Shown here: piece by piece, positions 1-9,753 of the stretch | Layout: every line of letters begins with the position of its first letter | Position numbering within the stretch: position 1 is the first letter of the stretch | Assembly: GCA_019096155.1 (NCBI GenBank) | Contig: JAHCVI010000001.1 | Span: 11,470,001 to 11,534,000, forward strand | Length of the DNA stretch: 64,000 nucleotides | Reading direction: 5' to 3' | DNA from: Staphylotrichum longicolle | Taxonomy: Eukaryota > Ascomycota > Sordariomycetes > Sordariales > Chaetomiaceae | The notes under the pieces: generated by a model | The model's database searches: none | Seen by the model: only the letters and a program-made list of their open reading frames with translations | Told to the model about the DNA's origin: nothing | Position numbers and translations under genes: made by a program

Positions 1-1666
1 GTTCGATGTGGTGCCAGATCCAGGCAGCTTCGTCCTCGAGAGCAAAGGTGCTGCGGCAGTTCATGAGCTCGGAAAACTCACACCACAGGATCTGACGGAG
101 AGGATGCAAGGTGGCACTCGGGCAGACGAGAGGCTGGGCAAGTGACGCCCGATGACCCCTAGCCCCTTCTTTCACTGGTGCGTGGGAGGCGGGGAGCATC
201 TCTTGGAGCTTGATCTCCTGCGTGGCGAAGGCTGCCAAAGCTTCCGCAAAGGTTTTTGCTGCGGGAATCACGAGCGCGAGACCAGTTTCGGGGCTCCCGG
301 CAATGACATGACCAAATAACTTCCGGGTGATGGCATGCTTGACCCAACTTCCGCAGTCTCCTGGCGAGAGAGGTCTGCTCAACTTGGCGACGTACACTTC
401 CTGAAAGATTCTTGAGCCTGGCAAACGAACAAAAGAAGGCGTTCCTGAGAGTGACCCTCCAATGATGCCATCTGGCGTAGTGGTCTGGACGGCAGCGTCA
501 CTTGGGGTGGTCTCGATGTGTCCCTCGTATGATTCAAGGGGCATAGCTGCGTTCCAAAGACGTGGGCCTGCAAACCCGGTCGCATTGGCCTCGGTGATGT
601 CGAGATGGATAAATGCAGAGTCCAGGAGGACTGATCTCATGAGGACCTGTCCAACTTTTGCCAAACGTTGACTGCTTGAAGGTGCGTTGAGTGATAACCG
701 TCCAGGAAATTCGGGAGTCTCAAGCGGCATCACCGGGTCTGAGTCGTGTATATCCTGGTCCTTGAAACCCGACACCGAGCCTTCTAATTCGTCACCCTCT
801 GACGAACTGTCAGATGTTGACTGAGGCTCTCCAACACTTGGCGGGGCGCTCCCATAAGTTTCGTCAACCCAGTGGTCATGGTCGTCGTCATTTTCATCGT
901 CATCCTCGTCGTGCTCATCGTCATCGTCGTCGCTGAGACCGGTGATTTCGCACTCGTCGTGGGTCTCTTCCGATGCAATGAGTCGACGTCTGACGCCGAA
1001 CTCTTGTCGTGTTTCTGTCGGTTGGAGGAAGTGGTTGACCGAATGAAGAAGATAGGAGCCCTTGTAGCTGACGACGCCTCCCGCGACGGCCGAGCTGGTC
1101 TTAGTGGTCAATCCAGTCTCAATCTCTACCCACAACCGTCGTCCACATAACGGTCCAGTTTTCGTGGTGAAAACTTCGACGTATTCGCCAGGCACATCAA
1201 AGGAAGTTGAGAGCGCATCCAAGGCTCGGGTACTGGTTGAACCATGCTGAGAACCAAGAGGCTGAAGATTCTCAAACTCGGCCTTCAAGGGCATCTCTCC
1301 GAGCTCGAACCCGGGGTAATCCACCAGGATACCACTCTCCTTGATCATGCGAAAAGCCTCTTTTCGGACTTGCTTATCGTCAGAGACAAACATGACAGTA
1401 GGCTTTGTTCGATCAGGCGATTTGCCCATCATAAAAAGCGAAAGATCCACAAAGCTGGCCGAGTCTTGCAGCTTGTCACTGTTGTCGTTGAGGTAGGTGA
1501 CAATGGCCTGACTGAGGCTTTCGGTGAATATCCTTCTTGCGTCGCCGAGAGCTTCGAAAACCTGAACGCGGCCAATCTTCGAGCCCGGGCTCAATGGGCC
1601 GCGTGGTCGCCCTGTCGAGTTGGCGGCATATGGCCAGGACTTCGGTTTGCGTTGGATAAAGGTCAT
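1..1666 (-). CDS. Fungal protein with a degenerate trypsin-like protease domain (3' end beyond left edge)
   Basis: Reading the minus strand, one frame stays open from about 1770 to position 1. The first Met of the block lies at 1664-1666, but the frame is already open upstream, so an extra 5' exon is likely. The N-terminal part (TVMFVSDDKQVRKEAFRMIK) and later blocks match a lineage-specific fungal family I know from many ascomycete genomes. The domain has a chymotrypsin-like layout: a block AVAGGVVSYKGSYLLHSVNH with a His at 1031-1033, then an Asp/Glu/His-rich stretch (about 865-965), then GDCGSWV (341-361) followed by LFGHVIAGS. In most relatives I recall, the nucleophile position reads GDSGSWV; here it is Cys. 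Whether the family is catalytic is not known to me. The C-terminus is off the window. Product function unknown. Confidence 0.75.
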   Translation of the reverse strand, partial: MTFIQRKPKSWPYAANSTGRPRGPLSPGSKIGRVQVFEALGDARRIFTESLSQAIVTYLNDNSDKLQDSASFVDLSLFMMGKSPDRTKPTVMFVSDDKQVRKEAFRMIKESGILVDYPGFELGEMPLKAEFENLQPLGSQHGSTSTRALDALSTSFDVPGEYVEVFTTKTGPLCGRRLWVEIETGLTTKTSSAVAGGVVSYKGSYLLHSVNHFLQPTETRQEFGVRRRLIASEETHDECEITGLSDDDDDEHDEDDDENDDDHDHWVDETYGSAPPSVGEPQSTSDSSSEGDELEGSVSGFKDQDIHDSDPVMPLETPEFPGRLSLNAPSSSQRLAKVGQVLMRSVLLDSAFIHLDITEANATGFAGPRLWNAAMPLESYEGHIETTPSDAAVQTTTPDGIIGGSLSGTPSFVRLPGSRIFQEVYVAKLSRPLSPGDCGSWVKHAITRKLFGHVIAGSPETGLALVIPAAKTFAEALAAFATQEIKLQEMLPASHAPVKEGARGHRASLAQPLVCPSATLHPLRQILWCEFSELMNCRSTFALEDEAAWIWHHIE

Positions 1667-2162
1667 GGCTGCGGCAGATTCGATAACGTAGAATGGGTGT
1701 ATTGACGTTCTCGTCGGCAAACCCAGTCTTCTGGTGGAATTTGTTCGCTTGACCTCAGGGGGCTCGGATTCACCTCAATTGGGCCATGAAGCTGAGCAGT
1801 CGAGAACCGAACGTCGAAGCGGAGAGGGACAAGAAGTGCTGTCCCTCAGACAATTGCCCTGTTGATGCCCAATGGCTCGCCAGCATGCGGCTCGCGAGGG
1901 GTCCGGGGGCACCGCCACCACACCCATCAAGATGCTAGCAAATCACATCGACTGAAGAGAGGGGATGGTGGTACTGACATGTTGGCCATTGCGAGTCTAA
2001 CCCAATCCAGATGCTATCAGACGAACAAGGCTTTCGATGCTGTCCTCGAGTCGTCGGGTAGGGTTAGAGCTCAAAGGTTGTGGGCTGCCATGGGATAAAC
2101 GTCAACATGTCGAGCTCTCGACAGCTCACCTTGATCATGGCAGCCTGAGTTTCAAGCCTGAT
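1667..2162. promoter_or_regulatory. Divergent intergenic region between the protease-fold gene and the membrane-anchored gene
   Basis: About 500 bases separate the assigned starts of two divergent genes. It probably also holds the first exon of the minus-strand gene, whose frame is open to about 1770, and possibly more N-terminal sequence of the plus-strand gene, whose frame is open from 2037. I see no clear TATA box or repeat. Confidence 0.4.
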
Positions 2163-3262
2163 ATGGATGCTTCATTACAAAGGTACCCCATCTCGGACGG
2201 TCTCCAGACTTGGATATTACAAGAGCTATGGAGAGAATGCGGTCCAGATCCCGGGGCTCCGAGCCGTGACATGCCTCCTTACTCTGATTACTACTCGAAA
2301 CAGTGTCAGCGCTTCTCCCGCGACGGCGGCATTTATCTGTGCACCAAAACCCACCACGCCCTTGTCAACCTGGCCAAGAAGATAACGCGAGACGAGACAA
2401 GGGACGCACTCTGTTTGTCTCTGGGAACCCAGTCAAGCGCCGGCGCCTCGACACGGACCGATACTACCATCAATCTGTGTGCGAGCCTGCTCCTGATGGC
2501 CGACGTCGGCGTCCACAAGTTCGGCTTCTCGGGATCCAACTCCTTGGCATGGTCGGGTCAGCAAAGTCTCCGGCAAGCCCTCGAGAGGCATTTCCGGCCC
2601 GACAAGGCTCTGCAGCCCGACAATCCCAGGCTCGGAGCCCTATTTACGGCTCGAAACCTAGCATGCATCGGTGGCATGAAGATTGAGTGGACGAGCAACA
2701 TTGTCGACCACCTTCTTTTGTCAGATGACGACCAAACCGTGTTCATCTTCCACCAAGCCGGCTTCCTGCGATACCAACAGACGTAAGACCCCATCTCACC
2801 CACCCTTCACCGAGGAACCAGTAATGAACAGCCCTCTAATAACCCAGTTTCGCCACCCCGCTTTTCCCCGACACCTTCATCGACGAGACCCTGCGCACCC
2901 TCTCGCTCCTCTTCCCGCAAAACGACCGGCGTTCCCGCCGCTGGCTCCGGTCCCAGATCGCGCAGCACGACCTCGACCCGAGCCTCGCGCGGTGCGGCAA
3001 CCTGCGCGCCCAGAACCGGCGCTTCGAGCACTTCCGCTTCTGGCACGACCGGCTCGTCATCCTGAAGCAGGCGTTCGACGAGTCGAGCCCGCGCGGCCTG
3101 CGGCAGTGGTGGAACGACCGGCGCAACTCGGTGCAGTGGTACACTTTTTGGGTGGCCATCCTGGTCTTCGTCATGACGCTGTTCTTTGGGCTCGTGCAGA
3201 GCGTCGAGGGGGCGTTGCAGGTGTATCTGAGCTGGAAAGCGCTGGGGAAGGAGGGGACGTGA
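2163..3262 (+). CDS. Fungal protein with a C-terminal transmembrane anchor, function unknown
   Basis: Two exons, 2163-2782 and 2848-3262, encode about 344 aa. The intron (GTAAGA...CCCAG) joins frames to give YQQT then FATPLFPDTFIDETLRTL, which restores the family pattern. The family is a common ascomycete lineage-specific one: it has an N-terminal RYPISDGLQTW block, a middle block with DDDQTVFIFHQAGFL, and a highly conserved end, WWNDRRNSVQWYTFWVAILV, which runs into a single hydrophobic helix and LVQSVEGALQVYLSW. The tail predicts membrane anchoring. I chose Met 2163 because the family begins shortly before RYPI; the frame is open from 2037, so a longer N-terminus is possible. It is divergent from the protease-fold gene. 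Molecular function is not known. Confidence 0.75.
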
Positions 3263-4093
3263 TCGCGGTTCCCCGTGGGGACAGGTGTGTGTGTGTGGTC
3301 GAAGGTCTGGCTGAGTTTGTTGGAGTGAGGCGGGGTGGGAAAGAAAGAGAGTGTCGGGCTCAATGGGTCTGTAGCACATCGAAGAGATGATCACCAACCC
3401 AGTCTCAGCGCAATACCTTACTCACTATGTGATGAAGGGATGAATGTAACGGAAACAGCTCCAGTTGCCAAAATAAAAGTGGCATATTCACTTGTTACCC
3501 AAAGTAAACCATCCATTAATTAAAATCGTGGGTATCACTTTCCTCCTCCCAGCCCCTCTCCATCGACAAGAAAAGAAAAAAAAAGGGGAAAAAAAAAGAA
3601 TCAGCCAAAGGAAAAGCACAAAAAGCTCACCGGCTCACCTCCCCCTCGGTTCCGGGATCGGGAAGCCGGCTACGAAAACCCCCAGAAGGGTGTTTTACTT
3701 CGCAGTCGAACTGGTGACCTCTCTTGAAGTGAGAGGTGCAATCCGACCGTTGCTGGCGGCCGGGCCGGACTCTCCCCATTACACCACAGAGGCTTATTGG
3801 GGAGATCCGGTGAAATGGGGAATGTTGGAATTTGTATTTATACCTTTCAGAGTGCGGGCGGGAAGGTGCGTGATTGCTGGGGCTGGGGGTGAAGATCGGA
3901 TGAAACTCAACGGACCAATCCCTCACTTGACTGGAACCTTGCCAGGCCTAGTAAACAAAACAAAGTCACGTCCTTCACACCCCGCCACGCGCCTTGAGGC
4001 TGCAGAAGTAAGTCTATCTTCTAATTCTGCCATGTCTTCCCCCCCAACACACCCAACACCCCAAACACAACCAAAGACAAGGTATCTAGACAC
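3263..4093. other. Intergenic region with a tRNA-like sequence and poly-purine runs
   Basis: This follows the plus-strand gene and precedes the 3' end of the minus-strand gene at 4094. It starts with a GT-rich microsatellite near 3285 and has A-rich runs at about 3571-3600, which are T-runs on the minus strand. A tRNA-like sequence (3696-3793) is listed separately. Translated frames here are low-complexity and not convincing. Confidence 0.5.
3696..3793 (-). other. tRNA-like sequence, possibly an intron-containing or decayed tRNA
   Basis: On the minus strand the sequence begins GCCTCTGTGGTGTAATGG, which looks like an acceptor stem plus a Pol III A box. It contains a perfect 7-bp hairpin with loop ACTTCAA (stem ACCTCTC/GAGAGGT; TTC in the anticodon position would read Glu) and a B-box-like CAGTTCGACTGC (complement of 3702-3713). 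Against a functional tRNA: no 3' CAGAGGC partner for the acceptor strand, a T stem that does not pair, C instead of U before the anticodon, and about 33 extra bases between the A box and the anticodon arm. T-runs for Pol III termination lie about 100 nt downstream. It is either an unusual tRNA or a pseudogene. Confidence 0.4.
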
Positions 4094-7000
4094 TCACAAC
4101 CACAACAACCACCTCACCCCGCCCACGACCCCCTTCCCCACCCCCAACACCACCCTCACAATCATGACCAAGAACCACACATACCACATACACCGACCAG
4201 CAACCACTCGACAAACCAACCACCCGGCGCGCCTCACCCACCTGAACCGCCTCCTCCGCCTTCTCAACATCTTCTCCATCGCGTCCACGACCCTCTTCAC
4301 CTTGAGCCGCTGCCCCACAGCCAAATCATAGCTCGCCTCGTCGGCGGCGTCCGCGGCGGCGTTCGCCAGCGCCGTCAGGTTGCCCGCGACCTTGCCGCGC
4401 AGGGACTCGACGCGGTGGAGCAGGGCGGGCGCGGTCTCGGTGCTGAAGCGGGCGGAGAGGGACTGGAATTGGGAGGTGGAGGTGTGGATGGACACGGTGA
4501 GGGTGCGGGCGGCGACGGGGTAGAGGTCTGTTTGGGCGAGCGGGGTGGTGAGGAGGCGGGACTGGGTTGCTTCGTCGGGGGCGAGGGCGGCAATGTCGTG
4601 CCAGGTGAAAGGGGGTGGTTGTTGTTGTTGTAGGGGGTTGTCGGGTTGACTGTTGGTGGAGGGAGCAAGGAAGGGGGAGGGGAGGAGTTTGGAGGTTTTG
4701 GCGCGGCGGTCCATTTCCTGGGCGTGAATGCCCGCGCTGAGGAGGAGGGCACGGAGGCGGGCGATGTCGCGCTTGGAGACGGTGGAGCGGGTCGGCGGCG
4801 TGCTGCGGTCGGCGATGGACCATTGCCGACTTGAAGGATGGGGAGGGTTGGGCCGGGCGAGCGCCGCGTCGAGGCGGGCGGCGGCGGCGCGGACGTTTTC
4901 GCGGTCGGCTTGCGACTCGGCGTCGGATCCGACGGGTTCGTGCTGGCGGACTTGCACCGGCGGCGGCGACGTGCTGGGGGAGGCGTTTTGGACGTCGATT
5001 CGGGGCGGCTTGAGCAGGTCGAACCGCGAAGACCGTCTGCTGATCGGCCGGGACGGCGGGTGCTGGAACTGGCCGGGCTGGTAGTCGGGCATGAGCTGGG
5101 GCGCCTCCAGCAGGTTCTTTGTGTACTGTAGGGATAGACTGCGACCGTGTCGCAGGCCCCGCGGTCTCCCCCGAGACTCGGCCTCGGAGTCATCTGAGGA
5201 TCCGGTGGACGAGTCGTCCTCCTTCCGCCAGAGCATGTCGCTGACCTTGGAGACGCCGCTGCGCAGGACAGTATCGATGCGCGGGCCGCGAAGCAGCGAT
5301 CGGAAGCTGATGCCGCCGTCCTCCCCGCGCAGCCTGGCACTGCTGAGGCTCTTGTGCGAGCGATGGCCCAGGACGCGGTCGCCGATGGGGCTCCTCGAGG
5401 GCCTCCGCAAAGGCGACGGCACGCTGCTTCCAGTCGTGTCCGGTGTGCCGAGCCAGGTCTCGGGCGGAGCAAGGGAGGCAGGGCCATCCTCCCCAACCGC
5501 GTGGATCTCTGGGATACGATCACGTTCCTTGCTGCGTTCTCGGAAGATGCTCTTGACCTTTGTGAGCGGGTTTCGGTGCGGCGAGCTCGTCCTGCTGGGC
5601 TGGGGGGAAAGATCCATGCCGATCGCCGGCACGTGGCCGACGTCGCGTGTTGGCCGTAAATTTGGAGAGCTTGGCTGTGACTTGTCGGCCTCGCCTGACA
5701 TGCGCCTGCCCCTGGGCACCTCGAGACTCGCCCGCCCAGTGCTTTGGGGCGGTGAGGACTGGGGCAGAGGAAGCGGCTTCAGCCCCAAGCCCCTGAGTTC
5801 TGTCTCGCTCAGCTCTGCGCGGGAATCGGCCCTGACGCGCCTGTTGGGATCCTGTGGTTCCCGCTCAGGCGTCATGGGGGCAGACCTCATCCGTCCGGCC
5901 TTGGCGTCGTAGAGCGGGTGCGACTCCGCCTCTCTCTGCTCCTGGGCAATCATCTCCTCCATCTGCTTTTCGAGGAGGGATCTGACTGTCCCAGCGCCGC
6001 CCATGGCTCGCCGGCGGCGGTCGGTGTCGGTATCGGATGACTCGGACAGCGAACCGCGATGGAGGCGCAGTAAGTCACGGTTTGTGACGGACCCGCTCGG
6101 GCGATGCGAACCCTTGAGCGCCCGCAATTTCTGTTGGGCTCTATCCCGGGCCGCACTGAAGCCGTGCTCGTGGTCTTGTCTTGGGCCAGCAGGCTCTGGC
6201 GTGACCTTTTCGCCGGGGGAGTGTGCTTCTGACGAGTCCTTGCCGGAACCCGGAGTCGCGAGATGAGGCATCTCCTCGTACGACCTGGGCCGGGGAATAT
6301 CCAGGGTTTGGGGAAAGACACGCCTCCAGTGGCGGTCTTCGACCAGCTTCTTGTTGTCGTCGAGCTCCAACCAGTACACGTCTGCGAGCATGTCTGCCGG
6401 GTCAATCACCCAGTCGACCCGGGGCCGCCTCGGTTTCGTTACCGCGCCTGTCCTACCGTTCGTTGACGGCGGCGAAGCTTGCAGTGCCGCCGCCTGCGCT
6501 GACGGAAACGGAGGGAGAGTCGGGTTGCCGGGCTGGCGCCCTTGTCCTGTGGCCACCCACTTGGCAACGCCGTCTATCCACTCCGAGACTTTGAGAACAT
6601 CCCCAAAGCCCTGCGCCTCGCCGTCGATTGCCTTCCTCTCGCGGGCTCGCACTTTGCGATTCCGTATGTATTGCAGCGGGTTGTACGGGCGGCCAATCCT
6701 TGTCTCGGGTTCGAGGGTTGACACTCTCGACACCGGAGCCGAGCCGTTTGGCGTGACTGGGGGTGTGGAGGCCCAAGGACGAGCCGTCCGCTCGGGCTCC
6801 AATGGAGGAACAAGTTCAAGAGCCCGCCGGTACTGGGCCATGAGATCGAGGTATTCCTTGGCTTTTTGGGCTCTCGCAAGCGTGGACTGCGAGAAGTGGT
6901 AGCGGTAGGACGCTCCGGGCTCGAAGGCGGGCTGCAAAGGGGTGAAGACTCGCGCCCCGCCGATCCTGGGCGACCGGTCGGGCTTGGGCGAGACAGTGCG

Positions 7001-7753
7001 CGACGCCTTTCTTTGTTGTTGTAGATGGTATCGGAGGCTGCCTCCGGGGGCGTTGTCCGGGAGGGGTGCGAGTCTCGGCGGAGTCGGCTGCGAGACCCTC
7101 CGTGACGCGAGGCGTCTCGACTCGCTCAAGTTCAGAGCCATGTTGACGATCTGGGCCGACTCCATATCGAGCTGCGCGATGCTCGTCCGCGAGGAGCCAA
7201 CGGCGGTGTCGCCCGCCAAGGAGTCACGCTGCGTCAGCGTAGTCGAGGTCGAGCTGTCCTCGGGTGGCCCGGGGGGTCTAGACATGCCAGAGTCCTGCCC
7301 CTGCACATTGCTCGAGGACGCCTTCGCCAGCAGCCCGTCCCGTCCATGCCGCTGCCCGGCACCGTGTGATGTATGTTGATCCGCAGCCCTCCGGTGTCGC
7401 TTGTCTGCGGGGTTGTTTGCTGGCGCATCGCGGTGGCGGGTAGAGCTGTGGCGGTTCAGAAGGGAATCGGAGAGGAGGAAGCCGCCGCTGGAGCGGTGCT
7501 TGTGGGCGCGGGCGCCCGTCGAGAGGCGCTTCTCGGCATGGCGACGGGTGTCAGAGGTCGAGGGTGTCTGACTGGAGATGCTAAAGTCGGCGGAGGAGGG
7601 TGCGGCTGTCGAGTGGTGTGCGCGTGCGGGAGCGGGAGCGGGGACGTTCAGGAAGGTGTTTTCTGGAGTGTCGGTGTCGCGATGGGAGGCGCGCGAGGGT
7701 GTTGGGTGTTGCGGGAGCAGGTTTGGAGGCGGGCTGCCATTTTGGTCCGTCAT
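4094..7753 (-). CDS. Large unknown fungal protein with disordered regions and a hydrophobic C-terminal tail
   Basis: A single uninterrupted frame of 1219 codons starts at 7753. The N-terminal 200 residues are Ser/Pro/His-rich and probably disordered. The most structured part is about residues 340-500: it has a basic segment, RPYNPLQYIRNRKVRARERK, then FGDVLKVSEWIDGVAKWVAT, then DWVIDPADMLADVYWLELDD. The rest is Arg/Ser/Pro-rich with many possible phosphosites. The last 60 residues are strongly basic (RRRRRRFRWVRR) and then hydrophobic to the stop, which suggests a tail anchor. I recognise the YNPLQYIRNRKVRARERK block as shared by filamentous fungal proteins but cannot name a function. A short intron inside the long exon cannot be excluded, but none is needed. 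Confidence 0.7.
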   Translation of the reverse strand: MTDQNGSPPPNLLPQHPTPSRASHRDTDTPENTFLNVPAPAPARAHHSTAAPSSADFSISSQTPSTSDTRRHAEKRLSTGARAHKHRSSGGFLLSDSLLNRHSSTRHRDAPANNPADKRHRRAADQHTSHGAGQRHGRDGLLAKASSSNVQGQDSGMSRPPGPPEDSSTSTTLTQRDSLAGDTAVGSSRTSIAQLDMESAQIVNMALNLSESRRLASRRVSQPTPPRLAPLPDNAPGGSLRYHLQQQRKASRTVSPKPDRSPRIGGARVFTPLQPAFEPGASYRYHFSQSTLARAQKAKEYLDLMAQYRRALELVPPLEPERTARPWASTPPVTPNGSAPVSRVSTLEPETRIGRPYNPLQYIRNRKVRARERKAIDGEAQGFGDVLKVSEWIDGVAKWVATGQGRQPGNPTLPPFPSAQAAALQASPPSTNGRTGAVTKPRRPRVDWVIDPADMLADVYWLELDDNKKLVEDRHWRRVFPQTLDIPRPRSYEEMPHLATPGSGKDSSEAHSPGEKVTPEPAGPRQDHEHGFSAARDRAQQKLRALKGSHRPSGSVTNRDLLRLHRGSLSESSDTDTDRRRRAMGGAGTVRSLLEKQMEEMIAQEQREAESHPLYDAKAGRMRSAPMTPEREPQDPNRRVRADSRAELSETELRGLGLKPLPLPQSSPPQSTGRASLEVPRGRRMSGEADKSQPSSPNLRPTRDVGHVPAIGMDLSPQPSRTSSPHRNPLTKVKSIFRERSKERDRIPEIHAVGEDGPASLAPPETWLGTPDTTGSSVPSPLRRPSRSPIGDRVLGHRSHKSLSSARLRGEDGGISFRSLLRGPRIDTVLRSGVSKVSDMLWRKEDDSSTGSSDDSEAESRGRPRGLRHGRSLSLQYTKNLLEAPQLMPDYQPGQFQHPPSRPISRRSSRFDLLKPPRIDVQNASPSTSPPPVQVRQHEPVGSDAESQADRENVRAAAARLDAALARPNPPHPSSRQWSIADRSTPPTRSTVSKRDIARLRALLLSAGIHAQEMDRRAKTSKLLPSPFLAPSTNSQPDNPLQQQQPPPFTWHDIAALAPDEATQSRLLTTPLAQTDLYPVAARTLTVSIHTSTSQFQSLSARFSTETAPALLHRVESLRGKVAGNLTALANAAADAADEASYDLAVGQRLKVKRVVDAMEKMLRRRRRRFRWVRRAGWLVCRVVAGRCMWYVWFLVMIVRVVLGVGKGVVGGVRWLLWL

Positions 7754-8572
7754 TGCGCTGCCCGTCGATGCCCCCGATGATATGGCGGACGTTCCGACGG
7801 GGCTCGGGCGACAGGGTGTCGGCTAGGCTGCATGCATCGTACGGAGCACGTTGGGACGTTGGGACGTTGGTGGTGTCGGGAAGGTGATGGCCGGGGAAAC
7901 CATGTGAAGCGCGACGTCAGGAGGCAAAATGCAGCTCTTGTCATTCGCCGAGGCGCCTTGAAACATTGGCTGCCGGGGTCGGTGGGTCCAGGGTCCCTCG
8001 TCACCTCAAGCGTTAACTGCCTATTTTCGGCCCGGCAGTCGGGACTGTCAAACCGCTTCGAGCAGGCCCACAGTCACCTTCCAACAGCCAACTCTAGGTA
8101 CCGTCGAGGTTACATCAAGGAATCCTCTCGATCATTCGTTTTTCTCAGCTCTTGACCACCTCACCATTCCACTTTTACAGACGGATCTTCCTACGGGTTG
8201 CGCAAGCAACCCAAGCACATGGTGCATCGTCGCTAAGTATGAGTGATCGCAAAAGATGACATCCTTTCGGCCCCGAAGCCATGGGCCCTTTGTGCCGGCC
8301 CGAGGGAGACTGTTCCTTGTCCTTAAAAAGTATGTTCGATGTGACTTCAAGCTCCTTCACAGGGGAGCGGTAGGGCGACGTCCTCGGCGGTTTCGATACC
8401 CCGAGACCTCCAGGCAACCCCGCCACGCATCAATCCGTGTCTTACCTCACTTCACTCTCTCAGCCCATTTCTCAACGTAAATCATCACACTTCCACTTGC
8501 CTTTCCAGGGCCAAGTATTTTATCTCTTGCCAACCTGTGCACCAACTTTTCTGCTCCAGCTATCTGCCCGCC
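7754..8572. promoter_or_regulatory. Divergent promoter region between the unknown protein and the methyltransferase
   Basis: About 820 bases separate two divergent starts. It includes a short direct duplication, ttgggacgttgggacgttgg, at about 7850-7870. CT-rich stretches typical of fungal 5' UTRs precede the methyltransferase ATG (about 8435-8570). No convincing gene is present. Confidence 0.4.
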
Positions 8573-9535
8573 ATGTCCAACACCGACAGCCAGGGAGCGG
8601 CCCCAAAAGAAACCACCTTCCGCGCCTTCAGCCGAGAGCAAGGCGCAAACTACGCCGAGCATCGCATCGACTATCACCCTCGGCTGTATAATTCAGTCCT
8701 TGACTTCCACGCGTCCACCGGCGGCCAGCTCGACACCGTCCTCGATGTCGGCTGCGGACCTGGCACCGCCGTGCGCACACTCGCGCCCCGTTTCGCCCAC
8801 GCCGTCGGCATCGACCCCTCCGAAGGCATGATCGCCACGGCCCGCTCCCTCGGCGGCGTCTCGTCCACTTCCGAGCTCATCCGCTTCGAAGTCACGACCG
8901 CCGAGGAGGCGGGCTCCCAGCTCTCGCCGCCCATCGCCGAGGGCAGCGTCGACCTTCTCATCGCCGCCAATGCCGCCCACTGGTTTGACATGTCCGCCTT
9001 CTGGCCGCAGGCTGCTCGACTGCTCAGACCGGGCGGCACCGTCGCCCTGTGGGGCAGCGGGTCCATGCTCGTCGACCGGTCCATGCCCAACGGCCCGGCC
9101 ATCCAGGCGGCAGTCGACAGGTTCGAGAAGTCGCTCGACGACCACATGCTGCCGGGCAACCGGCTCGTCCGCGGCCTGTACGCCAACTTGCCGCTGCCGT
9201 GGACGCTGGCGGAGCCGGTGCCCGAGTTTGACCGGGCCAGCTTCGTGCGGAAAGAGTGGAACACCAGCGAGGGGTCGGAGCCGATCGACGAGTTCTACAC
9301 CAACCAAAAGCCCGCGACGGTTGACGCGCTGGTCAAGGTCCTGGGCACGGCGAGTCCAGTTGTGAGGTGGAGCAAGGCGCATGCTGATGCGGTTGGCACC
9401 GAGCGTGATCCGCTGCAGATCATGAGAAAGGAGATTGAGACATTGTTGCAAGAGGCTGGCATGGAGCCGGGTGCGGCGCTCATCAAGGGAGGCGTGGGAG
9501 GTGCGCTTTTGATGGTGAAGAAGAGCGCACCGTAG
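8573..9535 (+). CDS. SAM-dependent methyltransferase, trans-aconitate methyltransferase/Crg1-like
   Basis: This is an intron-free 320-aa class I methyltransferase. The N-terminus (FRAFSREQGANYAEHRIDYH) and glycine-rich motif I VLDVGCGPGTA (residues 56-66) with the acidic GIDPS at 79-83 form the SAM pocket. An AANAAHWFD block and LLRPGGTVALWG follow, as in the yeast Tmt1/Crg1 group. That family methylates small organic acids such as trans-aconitate, or confers drug tolerance; the substrate here is inferred only loosely. I chose the ATG at 8573, which has a good context, over an in-frame GTG at 8537. Predicted cytosolic: no signal peptide or membrane segment. No obvious biosynthetic cluster surrounds it. 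Confidence 0.85.
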   Translation: MSNTDSQGAAPKETTFRAFSREQGANYAEHRIDYHPRLYNSVLDFHASTGGQLDTVLDVGCGPGTAVRTLAPRFAHAVGIDPSEGMIATARSLGGVSSTSELIRFEVTTAEEAGSQLSPPIAEGSVDLLIAANAAHWFDMSAFWPQAARLLRPGGTVALWGSGSMLVDRSMPNGPAIQAAVDRFEKSLDDHMLPGNRLVRGLYANLPLPWTLAEPVPEFDRASFVRKEWNTSEGSEPIDEFYTNQKPATVDALVKVLGTASPVVRWSKAHADAVGTERDPLQIMRKEIETLLQEAGMEPGAALIKGGVGGALLMVKKSAP

Positions 9536-9753
9536 GCTAGATGGTCAATGGGCCGTAAAGGCCCTCCCTACCGTAAGACTCGTTCAACTAAAGTCGAAAC
9601 GGGATAGTCGGAAGCGTCTCGAATTCTGCTGGATCACTAGGAAAGCGCGTTGAGCTGGAGATAGGTATCACAAAGACATTTCCTCTGGGAATCAATCCGC
9701 TACGATCCGGAGCGCCAGGCTTCCTCGCCCCAAGACCAGATTAATGGCAGTAC

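Noticed and set aside
872..1150. Short Val/Ile-rich plus-strand frame resembling a membrane protein
   Set aside because: Its hydrophobic run is the complement of GAC/GAT codons of the acidic stretch in the minus-strand protease-fold gene.
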